NCBI RefSeq assembly: GCF_027579695.1 | Contig: NC_083581.1 | Coordinates: 60,772,200 to 60,836,199, forward strand | Direction: 5' to 3' | DNA: 64,000 nucleotides | From: Neoarius graeffei | Lineage: Eukaryota; Chordata; Actinopteri; Siluriformes; Ariidae | Shown: positions 30,911 to 42,657 of the stretch, piece after piece | Layout: every line of letters begins with the position of its first letter | Numbering within the stretch: position 1 is the first letter of the stretch | Translations under genes and position numbers: made by a program | Notes under the pieces: model-generated | Told to the model about the DNA's origin: nothing | What the model saw: only the letters and a program-made list of their open reading frames with translations | Database searches by the model: none

Positions 30911-33900
30911 ATATACTGGCATGTATCGACAAAGTCGAATTCCCAGAAGGAAGTTGTACAGTATGTAAATGGTGTCATGTCGAGGTAAAAGCAGAGGCAG
31001 GAGCTCCATGGCCCAAGTTTGACCCCAGCTCCAGTGGCCCCGCCGCTTGAACTTTTACTGATAATGGGACGCACTCTCTCTGTGTGTGTGTGTGTGTGTT
31101 GATTGCGACACTGATTGGGCACGAGTCAGGAGGCTTGCCGTTCTTTTGAGAGCCCACACCTGTTTCCTACTGATCCGAATACTTTCTCTGTCTCTCTATT
31201 TTTGTCTTTCTCTTCTCTCTCCTTGAGATATTAAGCAGACAAGAAAGAATTTATCAGGCGACTGAACCGTGTAATGCCTTTGAGTGTGTGTGTTTGTGTA
31301 TGAGTGAGAGAGATGAAGATGGACGGGCCGAGGGAGGAGGACTCATTCTTGTGTTACCTTTCTCTGACCCCCTCCCTGAATGACACATCTAATAGCCAGT
31401 GAGTGGAGCAGCCCCCGCAGGCCGACCCCGTCTGCTATCACTCTCACTGGCTCTCCTGCAGAAAGATACAGGAATACATCATTGACTTTTCCCCAAAGGA
31501 ACTTCAGCTCTTTGTTTGTGTAATGATTTTTGGCGATCACAAGGATCGTTGTATGTTCTGGGTTGCATTAAAGGGATACTTTAGTGTTCCTCAACCTTAT
31601 GTCTTCTGGAATGGATACGCAATTTCCACAGACAGACAGACAGACAGACAATTTCCATAATGCAATAAGAAAAGAACAGAAAACCTGTTGATGCAAAACT
31701 TACTTCGAATAAAAGTCTAAGGGCAGTTGTTGTGCCGGTCAGTAAATGTTTGTGCCCGACCTTTCAGTCAAATTAAACTCTAAAAGGGTTAAATTGGTGA
31801 TTTTAAAAATGAGACTACATTTTTAGAGCGAAGAATTTGTAGTTTTGTGTTAGAAAAAAATGCCCGGTGTTAACTGGAATCGTCTACGTCTTCTCTCTTA
31901 TTAGTGTGTATAAAGTGTATGCTGCATAAATGCTTCCTGACAATTTAATACCTTCCATGAACAGGATGTGAATCAAAAGGAAGTGTGTTGAAACCCTTGT
32001 CTGCGGCAATCCCACGCACGATAGATGCGGTCAATAACAGCAAGGATGAGAAAGGCTCAAGTATTCCTTTAATCCTCAAGCAAGTTTCTGGATGCCCTGG
32101 TTCTGATTTTGATTTTCCTTCAGATAATTCTTTGGGGCCGTACGGAGAAGTGTCTGCGAGAGACTTGCGAGGAGATCTCAATGACGGGGACAGAATGCTA
32201 CTACTTCGTGTGTGATGTGGGAAACCGAGAGGAGGTGTATGAGCAGGCCAAGGTGGTGAGGGAAAAGGTAACGTATGTACTCGCTGCTCACTTCATCTCC
32301 AAGGAGCGTAATGTTATTGCAGGGAATGAAAAGGCGGTGCCTTATGGCACGTGACGTCCATCAACATTAGATTAAAGGAATTCGATTACAACAACAAAAC
32401 ACCTGAAGACAGATTTAGGGAACTAAAAAAGTCTCCCATTGGAACTGTAATAAAACCGAAGGAAAGGTTTGTTGTGTCGGCTGAAATTTATAGACAGAGC
32501 TGTTGACAGGAAAACGAGTAATGCGACTGACCTTAAGACATGTTTTAAAGCAAAATTGGTTTCAAAAACCCAAACTTGTCATCAGACAGAGTATGGAAAA
32601 GAAATGCCTTGGATGAGAAAATGTACACAGGATAAGAAATATATAAACAAAGTAACACAAATATCTCTGGGGAGATCAATAAACTGGAATGTTTGTTTCT
32701 TTGAAAGGTTGGGGATGTGACTATTCTGGTGAACAACGCAGCAGTGGTTCATGGGAAAAGCCTGATGAACAGTGACGACGATGCCCTTCTAAAAACGCAG
32801 CACATCAACACACTCGGCCAGTTCTGGGTAAGCAAAAGGACAAACCCCCAGTGTTTAGGCCCATTCTGTTCTCTTGACCACATGCAACATTATTATCCCC
32901 ACAGTAAACTTCTACTGAACCCGACAATTGCACATGGGCTTCTTTGTGGATTTCAAAACATCTCATACTTATTTAAACACTTTCCAATCGTTTGGCTTGC
33001 TATCTGTTTTGGAATATTCCCCTCATAATTAATCAGTGTTATTGCCAAGAAGAGGAAAAAAAATCTGTTTTAAACATCGCATTCCTCATATGAAACAATC
33101 AAGAGGCTCTTATAGAGAAGTTCGGAAACAACAATCCCAGTCATGATAACTGGCTGCTCTTCAAAAAACGTCCCAGAGCTCCATTTCCAATAAAACTCTG
33201 AGAGTGAAGTTGAGACTGCATTACTGGAATGTTCAGAGGAAATCTGGTTGATTCCATCAGTCCAACATTTGTCTGCATTGCTTGGAACAAATTTATAGGC
33301 GACGATAATCAGAGGTGACGTTCATATGTTTTAGATATACGTTAAGTAACCACTGCCGAAGGTGGTAGTTAATTTGTTGAGCTCTTAATTTAAAACACAT
33401 GAAGGGGTTGAAAGAGGAGCCTTTGATATGTTAGGGCATGGCAAGGCCAGTGGACAGATGTAATAATAGTAGTTCACAATCTATTAATCCTTTGACTTGA
33501 GATCAAACGCCGAATGTGGGCCAAAATTCAAACATCTGCTAAATGAATCAGTTTAGCAGGCTGCGTGATTTTCGGGACTTACTGAATCCCAGAGCGTCGC
33601 AACAATTCTAACTGTGTTGTGCCGAGGTCTTTCTTTTTCGTTATTGGAAATTCCTAAAGCGAGCTGTAGGAACAGCCTGAAGAAGCTGAATAATGTGAAA
33701 CGGGTCCCATCTCTTTTCCTAAACAGACCACAAAGGCTTTCTTGCCTCGCATGCTGGAGCTGCGCCATGGCCACGTGGTGTGCATCAACTCCATCCTCTC
33801 GCTCTCGTCTATCCCTGGGGCCATCGACTACTGCACATCCAAAGCATCAGCCTACGCCTTCATGGAGAGCCTCACTTTGGGCTTGCTGGACTGTCCAGGG

Positions 33901-34365
33901 GTGGATTGCACCACCATACTACCCTTCCACACAGACACGGAGATGTTTCAGGGCATGAGAGTCAGGTAATGTAGTCCGACCTGGCCAAGTGGTGCAAACG
34001 GAAATTAAATTATTTCATTAATGTCATTCCTACACTGTACTCAAATCATTCTCGATTATCTTTGGCAGGTTCCCTCAACTTTTTCCTCCTCTGAACCCTG
34101 AAATGGTGGCTCACAGGACTGTAGATGCAGTCAGGACTAACACTGCATTCGTTGTCCTGCCATGGACCATGCACTTTCTCGTCATCCTCAAGAGGTCAGT
34201 TTTCTAACACTGCTGCATCATTATTGGGGGGGGGAGACTCTCCATGTAAACGCTTCCTTTTCTTTCTTTCTTGCTTACAGCCTCTTGCCACAGGGCGCTC
34301 TGGAAGAAATCCATAAGTTTGCAGGAAGCTACACATGCATGAACACATTCAAGGGACGGACTTAA
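29279..34365 (+). CDS. dhrs3: dhrs3, short-chain dehydrogenase/reductase 3 (complete, 6 exons)
   Basis: Exons 29279-29473, 32124-32267, 32708-32827, 33727-33965, 34069-34194 and 34281-34365 sum to 909 bp, i.e. 302 residues plus stop, the same length as human DHRS3. An N-terminal hydrophobic helix (about residues 5-28) is the membrane anchor. The NADP-binding TGGGRGIG is at 44-51, NNAA at 122-125, and the catalytic Ser175, Tyr188 and Lys192 (YCTSK) are all present. The protein reduces all-trans-retinaldehyde to retinol at ER/lipid-droplet membranes, working with RDH10, and so limits retinoic acid. The ATG at 29279 is chosen because it gives the family's N-terminus; a GTG lies one codon earlier. 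The gene is convergent with vps13d. Which teleost paralogue it is cannot be settled here. Confidence 0.96.
29474..32123. other. dhrs3: dhrs3 intron 1
   Basis: 2.65 kb with GT microsatellites at about 30602-30628, 30866-30888 (running into GA) and 31081-31099. No exon or transposon recognised. Confidence 0.6.
32124..32267 (+). CDS. dhrs3: dhrs3 exon 2
   Basis: Acceptor ccttcag, donor gtaacg. Encodes [18 protein letters not shown] through [17 protein letters not shown] to REK. 144 bp in phase 0. Confidence 0.95.
32708..32827 (+). CDS. dhrs3: dhrs3 exon 3
   Basis: Acceptor tgaaag (weak pyrimidine tract), donor gtaagc. Encodes [19 protein letters not shown] through INTLGQFW. 120 bp in phase 0. 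Confidence 0.95.
32828..33726. other. dhrs3: dhrs3 intron 3
   Basis: No repeats or frames of note. Confidence 0.6.
33727..33965 (+). CDS. dhrs3: dhrs3 exon 4 (catalytic)
   Basis: Acceptor aaacag, donor gtaatg. Encodes [28 protein letters not shown] (Ser175), [14 protein letters not shown] (Tyr188, Lys192) and the conserved [16 protein letters not shown] block to MFQGMRV. Confidence 0.96.
34069..34194 (+). CDS. dhrs3: dhrs3 exon 5
   Basis: Acceptor tggcag, donor gtcagt. Encodes [20 protein letters not shown] through [12 protein letters not shown]. Confidence 0.94.
34281..34365 (+). CDS. dhrs3: dhrs3 exon 6 with stop
   Basis: Acceptor cttacag. Encodes [19 protein letters not shown] and MNTFKGRT, then TAA at 34363-34365. 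The C-terminal block is nearly identical to the mammalian one. Confidence 0.96.
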
Positions 34366-34814
34366 CCAAGCGTCTGCAGGGAAGGATGGAATGTGAGAAA
34401 TCCTTTAATCAAACTGAATGCAAGCACCGTGTCCTGGAACAGCAAATGAGTTGTAGCAAAGGACTTCAGGATCAGGGGGATCAGTGTATCATGGTGGCTT
34501 GTTTATCCAGCATAACTTTCACAAAGGATGTAATTCATCATGGAGTCATGAGTTGTAGTTGCGTCTGCTGGAAATATTGACGTGTTAGTCTGAAAGACTC
34601 GCAGGCTTGCTGACAAGCATGCACCATGAGCTCGGTGAGAATACCGCCTGCATAACTGATAGATTTTTTCTGAAAGAAAACGTTCTGGAAACTTCTGAAG
34701 TCTTCAAGTACAATTACACACAGATGCCATGGATTTAGTGAAAGTTGTAGAATATTACTAATTTCACATGCTTTTTAGGTAACTCGATGCAAGTTCCTTC
34801 TCCAGCATGTTGTA

Positions 34815-34866
34815 AATAAATAAATCCAGTGTATCTATCTCAACATTAATGTCAACACTAAATAAA
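34815..34866 (+). promoter_or_regulatory. dhrs3: dhrs3 candidate poly(A) signals
   Basis: AATAAA at 34815-34820 and again at 34861-34866, about 450-500 bp after the stop codon. Confidence 0.5.
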
Positions 34867-34869
34867 CAG

Positions 34870-35413
34870 TATTTGATAATGCAATAGTGCCAGCGAGCAA
34901 TAGTTTGTGTGGATTCTTTGGGGTTAGAAACGTACGTCCCTGGCAGCGAGCGTGTTCTTTCTGGGCCAAAACTCACAGGCATTTCATGGTCAGCATTCCT
35001 GCGCTGCAGGCTGGCCAAATATAAGCTCATGATGCTCATGGTAGGGTTGTCAAAACACAGGCTGTACTTAACAGGAAAGCATGCTGCAAAGGGTCGGCCA
35101 CTGGAGGGCTAATGGATGCCTTTCAGTGGGTTTACTCAAATAATCATCATGGCTCACCTTCATTGTTTTAAGCTCTGTCAAATGTACTGTTAGAAATGAG
35201 CTACATAAAAAAAACTGATTTATTTCTGCATTTTTGGACTGAAGCTCAGAAGCTTGTAGACCTATTACAATATGTTAAAATATTACACATACAGGACACT
35301 TTTTCGATGGAATAAAAGCATGTATTCTATTCCCTTCGAGCAGGTTTCATTCAAGTTCGATAGCATGCAATATTGTTAGCATATCGCTTATCTTATGTGA
35401 ATTACGTCTCTCT
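34870..35413. other. intergenic, nothing recognised
   Basis: Unique-looking AT-rich sequence downstream of dhrs3. Confidence 0.5.
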
Positions 35414-35425
35414 ACCCAATGGAGA

Positions 35426-35726
35426 TGTGGCCTAGGCACCGCGAGTTGGCCTAGTGGTTAGCGTGTTCGCCTCTCGATTGGGAGATCGTGAGTTCTACTC
35501 ACAGTTGGGTCATACCAAAGACCATCATAAAAATGGTGCCTACTGCCATCTGGCAAGGCACGCTGCAATACAGATATGAGTGGGGAGTCAAACTCTCTCA
35601 GTTACCAGAGGACTAGCCCCCCACTATAACCCTAGTTATGTACCGTAATATAGGCGAGAGGCCGAGGGCTATGAAACGGAGATCGGCAGTGCCAAACGCG
35701 CCATGAATGGTACGGGAAGGACTTTG
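35426..35726 (+). mobile_element. tRNA-derived SINE, family 3, 12-bp target duplication
   Basis: Perfect direct repeats acccaatggaga at 35414-35425 and 35727-35738. Head gcgagttggcctagtggtta, a degenerate B box gtgagttctactcac and a non-tRNA body. Unrelated to SINE families 1 and 2 outside the tRNA-like part. Confidence 0.88.
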
Positions 35727-35738
35727 ACCCAATGGAGA

Positions 35739-38060
35739 ATGAGTGTTGAATATGATTTACGATATTTCATGGTTATCAAGACAACATGATGTCACACATC
35801 AGAGCTGATGAGAATTTTGTGCTGCGCATGCGCACAAGCATTTCTTTCTTCGCGGGGAAAGAGAAAGACGGGTTGAATCCCCAAAAGGCTACCAAAACTT
35901 CATTAGATATTCTTCATACGTATTTACAAGCAGTGGCTATTACCGTTACTATTAGAACCGGGACTTCAGCTCAGCCAACACTTAGCCATACACACTGAAA
36001 AAGCAACAGGGCAAACGATTTTGTAAGGGATTAGTGGCAGGCTGCCAGGTAGCTACGCTGTGTGTAGTTGTCGATGTCGATTTTAAAAGTAACTAAGTAA
36101 ATTATACAGGGAAGTGAATAATGAAGTATGAGTGAAAAATACTGTAATGAGCGTGCGTGGAAGAAGAGTCTGGAGACAGAAATCTTAGTTTCTCAGTCGT
36201 TAGTCTGTGCTACTTGCTCTCGATAGCATTAGCTTGACTGCTTTGTTAGCATTCGGTAACACTACTGATGAACGCTACACCAGCTGGAAGGCGACTTCAC
36301 TGCTGTGCTGACTTGTAGGTAAGCTAGCTTTGGCCTTTGAGAATGCTGATATTAAAAGAGTGTGTATGTATTATAATAATAATAATAATAATAATGGCTT
36401 TTTTCCGTGGTATATCAGACATAGTCCATCCAGCTAGCATGATATTGAACGAGTCGAAGACGAGAATATATCTGATGTACCACTCAATGCCAGCCAATAT
36501 TATTTAAACATTACATTTCCCTCATTATGTGTCAACCATTACACAAAAGTACCTTACAATAGATTCATGTAAATTATTTTCTCAAGTACTGAGGTTGAAT
36601 TTCTTTCTGTCCAGGCTCTAATGATATTTGAACAACTGATTAGAAATTGTCAGTCCAAGTCTATAAGAGTTAAAATTGCAGTACTGTATCAGTTTTTCCG
36701 ACCGGCGTGACACAAAATTGAAGCAAGCGTTTCAATTCGTAACCTTGGATCTTCATACAGCCACTATTGCCAGTGGAAGTTTTTCATGTGCGATCATGAC
36801 ATATCACTGTGTCATGGGCTGCACGTGTGTTGGAGAAGTCAGCTCAAATCTCAGAGGGTGAGTTCAGAGCAAGGTTAGCCAAATAGGAGATTAATGTGAG
36901 GAGGCTGTTGGATGGACAGTTCACCCTGTGATGAACTCTGTCAAGGGAATAGAAGGACTTCACGAGAGCCAGCACAGGTGGAAAAGACGGAGCAGATCGG
37001 CTGTTCAGAGGCACTGCAGGGGCACGTTACACTCCATAACCTTGTTACAGTACATAACCTGGATACAGTTACACAGTAATTCTGGACATGAACTGTGTGT
37101 ATGTTTATACAATTGTTGTTCCTACATCTCGTCCGATGACTCTGGTCTTAATTTGATATTTAAACTTCTTTCCAACCTCTGTTCAGTTACTTTACTTTAA
37201 TGTTCCCTAGAATTCTACTGGTGTGACTTTAAAGCATTCTTGGGTCTTGCTGAGGTTTAAAATGTTTTCATTTGAACTGATCAAATTACCAGTTCAATTT
37301 CTTGAGCACATTCTTCCACTCAAAACACATCAAAAATCTCAGGTTAAGTCGATGTCAGAAGAAACCTGGAAACCAAGAACACCACTGACAGATGGCTGAA
37401 CAATACAGATCGTATGCTGTGAACATTTTTTCCCCTCCATTTGGCTCATAATATAATAACGCTGAATATTTAGACAGATTATCCTGGATACACAATGAAA
37501 TACTTAAGCCAAACTTGCCGGCGTTAACAGCCTGGGCTCCACGGGCTGGCTGGCATTGTGTACATCCATCATTAAGTCGTGTGCAAGCGGGGGAAAGATA
37601 GACAAACGCTCCGAGTTGCTCCTCAGTGAGGGGGAGACCCTGGAGCCGCCATTACACTGTCAGTCAAGAAGAAGAATTAAGGCGGAAGGTTGCACATCAT
37701 CGAGTTTATAAAGAGTTCACACAAGTCTGCAAAAGAGCACTGTGATGAAGGACAACAGTTAAAAATAAAATCATAATAAAAAAGGAGCAGAGGAGAGAGG
37801 AATTATTTCAGATCATCTTCATAAACATTCTCATATTAATGATCTCTGATGCACTGATATGAGCCTTACCTTTCCTTGTAATTATGAAATAGGACTGGTA
37901 TAGTAAACTGAGCAAAACACACACACACACACCCTGAAATTGCCTCATGAGAATTGCAACACATGTGAAAACAGAAAAAAAAAAACATGAAAAATTAAAA
38001 CCAAATATGAAAAAATGATTCCGCATGTATCCAAAAAGTCTCCCCAGAAACATTTAATTA
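35739..38060. other. intergenic between dhrs3 and vps13d, nothing recognised
   Basis: Contains an AAT microsatellite at about 36374-36396 and a short CA run near 37917-37931. No gene-like frame was found on either strand. Confidence 0.5.
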
Positions 38061-38892
38061 CAGTGTCCTGCAAAAGTATTCATCTCCCTTGGCGTTTATC
38101 CTGTTTTGTCAAATTACAAGCTGGAATTAAAATTGATTTTTTGGGGGTTAGCACAATCTGATTTACACAACATGCCTACCACTTTAAAAGGTGCTTTTTT
38201 TTTTTATTGTGACACAAACAATTAAGATTTAAAAAAAAAAAAGAAATCTGGAGTGTGCATAGGTATTCACCCGCCAAAGTCAATACTTTGTAGAGCCACC
38301 TTTTGCTACAATCACAGCTGAAAGTCTCTTGGGGTATGTCTCTATTAGTTCAGTACATCTAGCCACTGGGAATTTTGCCCATTCCTCAAAGCAAAACTGC
38401 TCCAACTCCTTCAAGTTAGACGGGTTGCGTTGGTGTACAGCAATCTTCAAGTTATGCCACAGATTCTCAATTGTATTGAGGTCTGGGCTTTGACTAGGCC
38501 ATTCCAAGACATTTAAATGTTTCCCTTTAAACCACTCCAGTGTAGCTTTAGCAGTACGTTTAGGGTCATTGTCCTGCTGGAACGTGAACCTTCGTCCCAG
38601 TCTCAAACAGGTATTCCTCCAGAATTGCCCTGCATTTAGTGCCATCTGGCTTTCCTTCAGTCCTGACCAGCTTTCCTGTCCCTGCAGATGAAAAATATCC
38701 CCACAGCATGATGCTGCCACCACCATGCTTCACTGTAGGAATGGTGTTCTTAGGGTCTTGGGTTTGCGCCACACATGGCATTTCCCATGATGGCCAAAAA
38801 GATCAATTTTAGTCTCATCTGACCAGAGAATCATCTTCCATGTGTTTGGGGAGTATTCACATGCTGCTGTGGCAACATGTGTTTTTTTTTAA

Positions 38893-39097
38893 CCTCCTAA
38901 GACCCAAGCTGTTTTTTACATGCATTTTTTTATTTCTTTTTGCTATTTGGGCTTATTAGAACCTGATTAGAATAAAAACTAAGCATCATCTTTGATAAGA
39001 TGTACTTTTTGAGAAAAAGTATGTCCACATATGTGGATTCTTGTTCTGAATTTCTAAAAAGTGCTGTCCACGTATGTGACCGCTAAGCCCTAGGACG
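38893..39097. mobile_element. piggyBac-like MITE, 205 bp, TTAA duplication
   Basis: TTAA at 38889-38892 and 39098-39101. Short imperfect inverted ends cctcctaagaccc and gccctaggacg. Interrupts the Tc1 transposase region. Confidence 0.7.
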
Positions 39098-39201
39098 TTA
39101 AAGCAATGGTTTTTTTCTGGTCACTCTTCCATAAAGCCCCACTCTGTGGAGTGTATGGTTTAAAGTGATCCTCCCATTTCCGCTGTGGATCTTTGCAGCT
39201 C

Positions 39202-39565
39202 GGCGGCACGGTGGTGTAGTGGTTAGCGCTGTCGCCTCACAGCAAGAAGGCCTGGGTTCGAGCCCCGTGGCCGGCGAGGGCCTTTCTGTGTGGAGTTTGC
39301 ATGTTCTCCCCGTGTCCGCGTGGGTTTCCTCCGGGTGCTCCGGTTTCCCCCGCAGTCCAAAGACATGCAGGTTAGGTTAACTGGTGACTCTAAATTGACC
39401 GTAGGTGTGAATGTGAGTGTGAATGGTTGTCTGTGTCTATGTGTCAGCCCTGTGATGACCTGGCGACTTGTCCAGGGTGTACCCCGCCTTTCGCCCGTAG
39501 TCAGCTGGGATAGGCTCCAGCTTGCCTGCGACTCTGTAGAACAGGATAAAGCGGCTAGAGATGAG
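39202..39565 (+). mobile_element. SINE family 1 with 13-bp target duplication
   Basis: Perfect direct repeats atctttgcagctc at 39189-39201 and 39566-39578. Head, B box gggttcgagcccc and a shortened agagatgag tail. Nested in the family 3 Tc1. Confidence 0.95.
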
Positions 39566-40198
39566 ATCTTTGCAGCTCCTTTAGTGTTATCTCTGGTGTC
39601 TTTGTTACATCTCTGATTAATGCCCGGTCTGTGAGTTTTGGTGGGTGGCCTTCTCTTGTCAGGTTTGTAGTGATGCCATATTTGTTCCATTTTGCTATAA
39701 TGGATTTAATGGTGCTCCCTGGGATATTTTTATGACCCAACCCTGATCTATACTTCTCCACAACTTTGTCTCTGACCTGTTTGGAGTGCTCCTTGGTTTT
39801 CATATTGCTTGCTTAGTAGTGTTACAGAGTCAGGGTCCTTCCAGAACAGGTTGATTTATACAGATATCATGTGACAGATCATGTGACACTTTGCACACAG
39901 GTGGATCTTAATCAACTAATTATGTGACTTATGAAGTGAATTATTATGAAGGACCAGCTCTTATTTAGGGGTTTCATACGAAAGAGGGTGAATACCTATG
40001 CACACTCCAGATTTCTGTTTTTTCATCTAAATTATTGTTTGTGACTCAATTTAAAAAAAAAACTTGAACCTTTAAAGTGGTAGGCATGCTGTGTAAATCA
40101 AATGGTTCTAACCCTCCAAAAACCTATTTTAATTTCAGCTCGTAATTCGACAAAACAGGACAAACACCAAGGGGGATGAATACTTTTACAAGACACTG

Positions 40199-40879
40199 TA
40201 TTTGCTTAAAGGGTGGATATTCTAGGTATACAGACCAAAAAATGAAATAAAAAGATTCATTTGAATCTAAAACTCACAAGTTTTATTAGACTTTACATTA
40301 TATACACTTCAAACAATATGAGATTTATACAATGTGATTCACCTGACATTTCCGGGCAGCTGTTTCTACCTATTACCATCCCACACTGCTGCACTGAACT
40401 GGTACGTCACATGCATCCTCGACTTCCTGGTGTGGAGAAAGTCTCCAATGCTACTAATGCAAAGAAAAGTCCGTTGAGTTTGTTACTTTAAAAAAAAAGC
40501 CAGTTCAAACTGACTAACGTAAGCATTGTAGAACTTCCTATTAATTTAATACAACAATGAGGAAAAACAACTCGCTCAAAGTTGACCTTATACATTTGGG
40601 GAAGTTGGTAGATGGCTAGACTATCGTGACCTCAAATACACACAGCTGAGTAAGACAGAAGGATGAATTAATTCATTTCAAAGTCTTGTCTTTGGTCATT
40701 TGTCAACCTGTTAACATACAATTACTAACCTGCAAACTTCATGTACATATATGCATAGATCAGTAGTTTAAATTATTTTAATAACAGTGGTATGATATAA
40801 TTAGAAATGAAAACAATGTGCAGAAAAATATCATGAAGGGAAAAAAAAAAAGTCTTCGATTAAGTCACCAGAGTGCAGT
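40199..40879. other. intergenic, nothing recognised
   Basis: AT-rich, no features. Confidence 0.5.
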
Positions 40880-41815
40880 TCTTTATGGAATCAATTTTGT
40901 GCCAAAATGTTCATACAATACTTTTGAAATATCAAACAAAAACGACAAATCAAAATACAAAAAAAGAAAAAAAAAGTCAATTTTTTTAGACTGGCAAACA
41001 AATTATTCGTGTAATCGTGCAAAATATCAGTCTATTACTCTTCAGAAACCTTTTATTTTTGTTCCGCGTCTTTCTCAGTTTTGTTTGACGTAATTTATTT
41101 TGGTTGCGATTCCAGCTCTCTCGTTTGCGCTCCCTGACTTTTTGCTTGCAGTTTTGGCACAAACTTCACGTGTGGGTGGGCTGTCCAGGAATGCATTCCC
41201 ATTGGCTAACTTGTGTTTGACTGACAGCTACGCTCAGCGATTCCCCAGAGGCTGTTGCGGCCATTTCCTACTCGGATTTTGGCGGACTGTTTGGCGAGTG
41301 ACCGATCCATTGACGGTAAACAAGGATCGAGTGGACTTCAGTGGCGACTATGATATTGAATTAATTCAACAAAGTGTAAATTCAATATCATAGTCGCCAC
41401 TGAAGTCCACTCGATCCTTGTTTACCGTCAATGGATCGGTCACTCGTCAAACAGTCCGCCAGAATCCGAGTAGGGAATGGCTGAGCGTAGCTGTCAGTCA
41501 AACACAAGTTAGCCAATGGGAATGCATTCCTGGACAGCCCACCCACACGTGAAGTTTGTGCCAAAACTGTAAGTAAAAAGTCAGGGAGCGCAAACGAGAA
41601 AGCTGGAATCGCAACCAAAATAAATTACGGCAAACAAAACTGAGAAAGATGCGGAACAAAAATAAAAGGTTTCTGAAGAGTAACAGACTGATATTTTGCA
41701 CGATTACACGAATAATTTGTTTGCCAGTCTAAAAAATTTGACTTTTTTTTCTTTTTTTTGTATATTGATTTGTCGTTTTTGTTTGACATTTCAAAATTGA
41801 TTCCATAGTTCTTCA
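40880..41815. repeat. long palindrome / fold-back element with arms of about 440-480 bp
   Basis: Left arm about 40880-41357 and right arm about 41374-41815 are near-perfect reverse complements around a 16-base spacer (aattcaacaaagtgta). The arms differ by a few point changes and small indels, including 12-25 extra bases in the left arm at about 41270 and 40905. The reading frames here are mirror images, not genes. Confidence 0.93.
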
Positions 41816-42387
41816 GTAGATTTGCTTATTTAACCCTCATGTGTGTGTCGGTCTGGGAAAACCTGTCCAATTTGGCTGAATTCTGGAAAATGGCCAGTAA
41901 TACAGTTTGACGTATCTAGTATTTAATTAAACAAAGATATTTAACCAAATCATCATGGGAATTTTTTATGTACTTTATACTCTTGCCTAGATTTTCTACA
42001 AAAGATCATGTTGGGTAAGGAGCCAAGTTAACAAACAGCAGTAAATACAGTCAATCTGCCTCAAGACATCGGCGTGAGAATTTCCTCACACAGTGAAGGT
42101 CATACTTTAATCAAGTTGCTGGATGATTCATTTTGTGTTGTAGCAAAATGTACACAAGTCTAATCAAATTAGTTTGAACACAAGTACCAGCTGTCAAAGT
42201 GGCTGCAATGCTGCTGCACCATCGCATCATCATCAAGAACACTTACATGCTCTGTGACAGTGGATAACAACGTTCAGTTACTGAATAAATATTTGGCCAA
42301 CAGTATAGAGCTTTTGCCTCAAGTGATAAGATTGAAGAGACTGAGTTGGGTGATGAATAAACAAAGTTATGTGATAAAACATCCCTT
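41816..42387. other. intergenic, nothing recognised
   Basis: No frames or repeats identified. Confidence 0.5.
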
Positions 42388-42657
42388 CATCCATCAATTA
42401 TCTATGCCACTTATCCATCAGGGTCGCGAAGGAAGCTGGAGCCAATCCCAGCTGACTTCAGGCGAGAGGTGGGGTACACCTTGGGCAGGTCGCCAATCTC
42501 ACAGGGATAATACAGAGACGAACAACCATTCACACTCATGTTTACACCTATGGGCAATCTAGAGTAACCAGCTGACCTAATCTGCAAGTCTTTGGACTGT
42601 TGGAGGAAACTGGAGAACCCAGAGAAAAGCCACGCAGGGACGGGGAGAACATGCAAA
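42388..42657 (-). mobile_element. SINE family 1, old diverged copy
   Basis: ccacttatccatcagggtcg ... gacggggagaacatgcaaat on the minus strand. Many substitutions, and the tRNA-like head is missing. Confidence 0.8.

Larger units (their letters stand above)
38280..39803 (-). pseudogene. Tc1 transposase pseudogene (family 3)
   Basis: The N-terminus (MKTKEHSKQVRDKVVEKYRS, helix-turn-helix) lies at 39803-39580. The catalytic domain lies below it ([55 protein letters not shown]), ending GGSTKY stop at 38280. The frame is interrupted by the SINE, the MITE and at least one frameshift near 38590-38720. Confidence 0.9.
38061..40198 (-). mobile_element. Tc1-like element, family 3, with nested SINE and TTAA MITE
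   Basis: Ends cagtgtcctgcaaaagtatt and aatacttttacaagacactg, flanked by TA. Carries a broken transposase and two later insertions. Confidence 0.93.

Noticed and set aside
36676-36861. Short cysteine-containing frame between dhrs3 and vps13d
   Set aside because: No family resemblance, no splice context and weak codon pattern.
41100-41618. Two similar frames on opposite strands (VAIPALSFALPDFLL... and VAIPAFSFALPDFLL...)
   Set aside because: Mirror images of the palindrome arms, no family resemblance.
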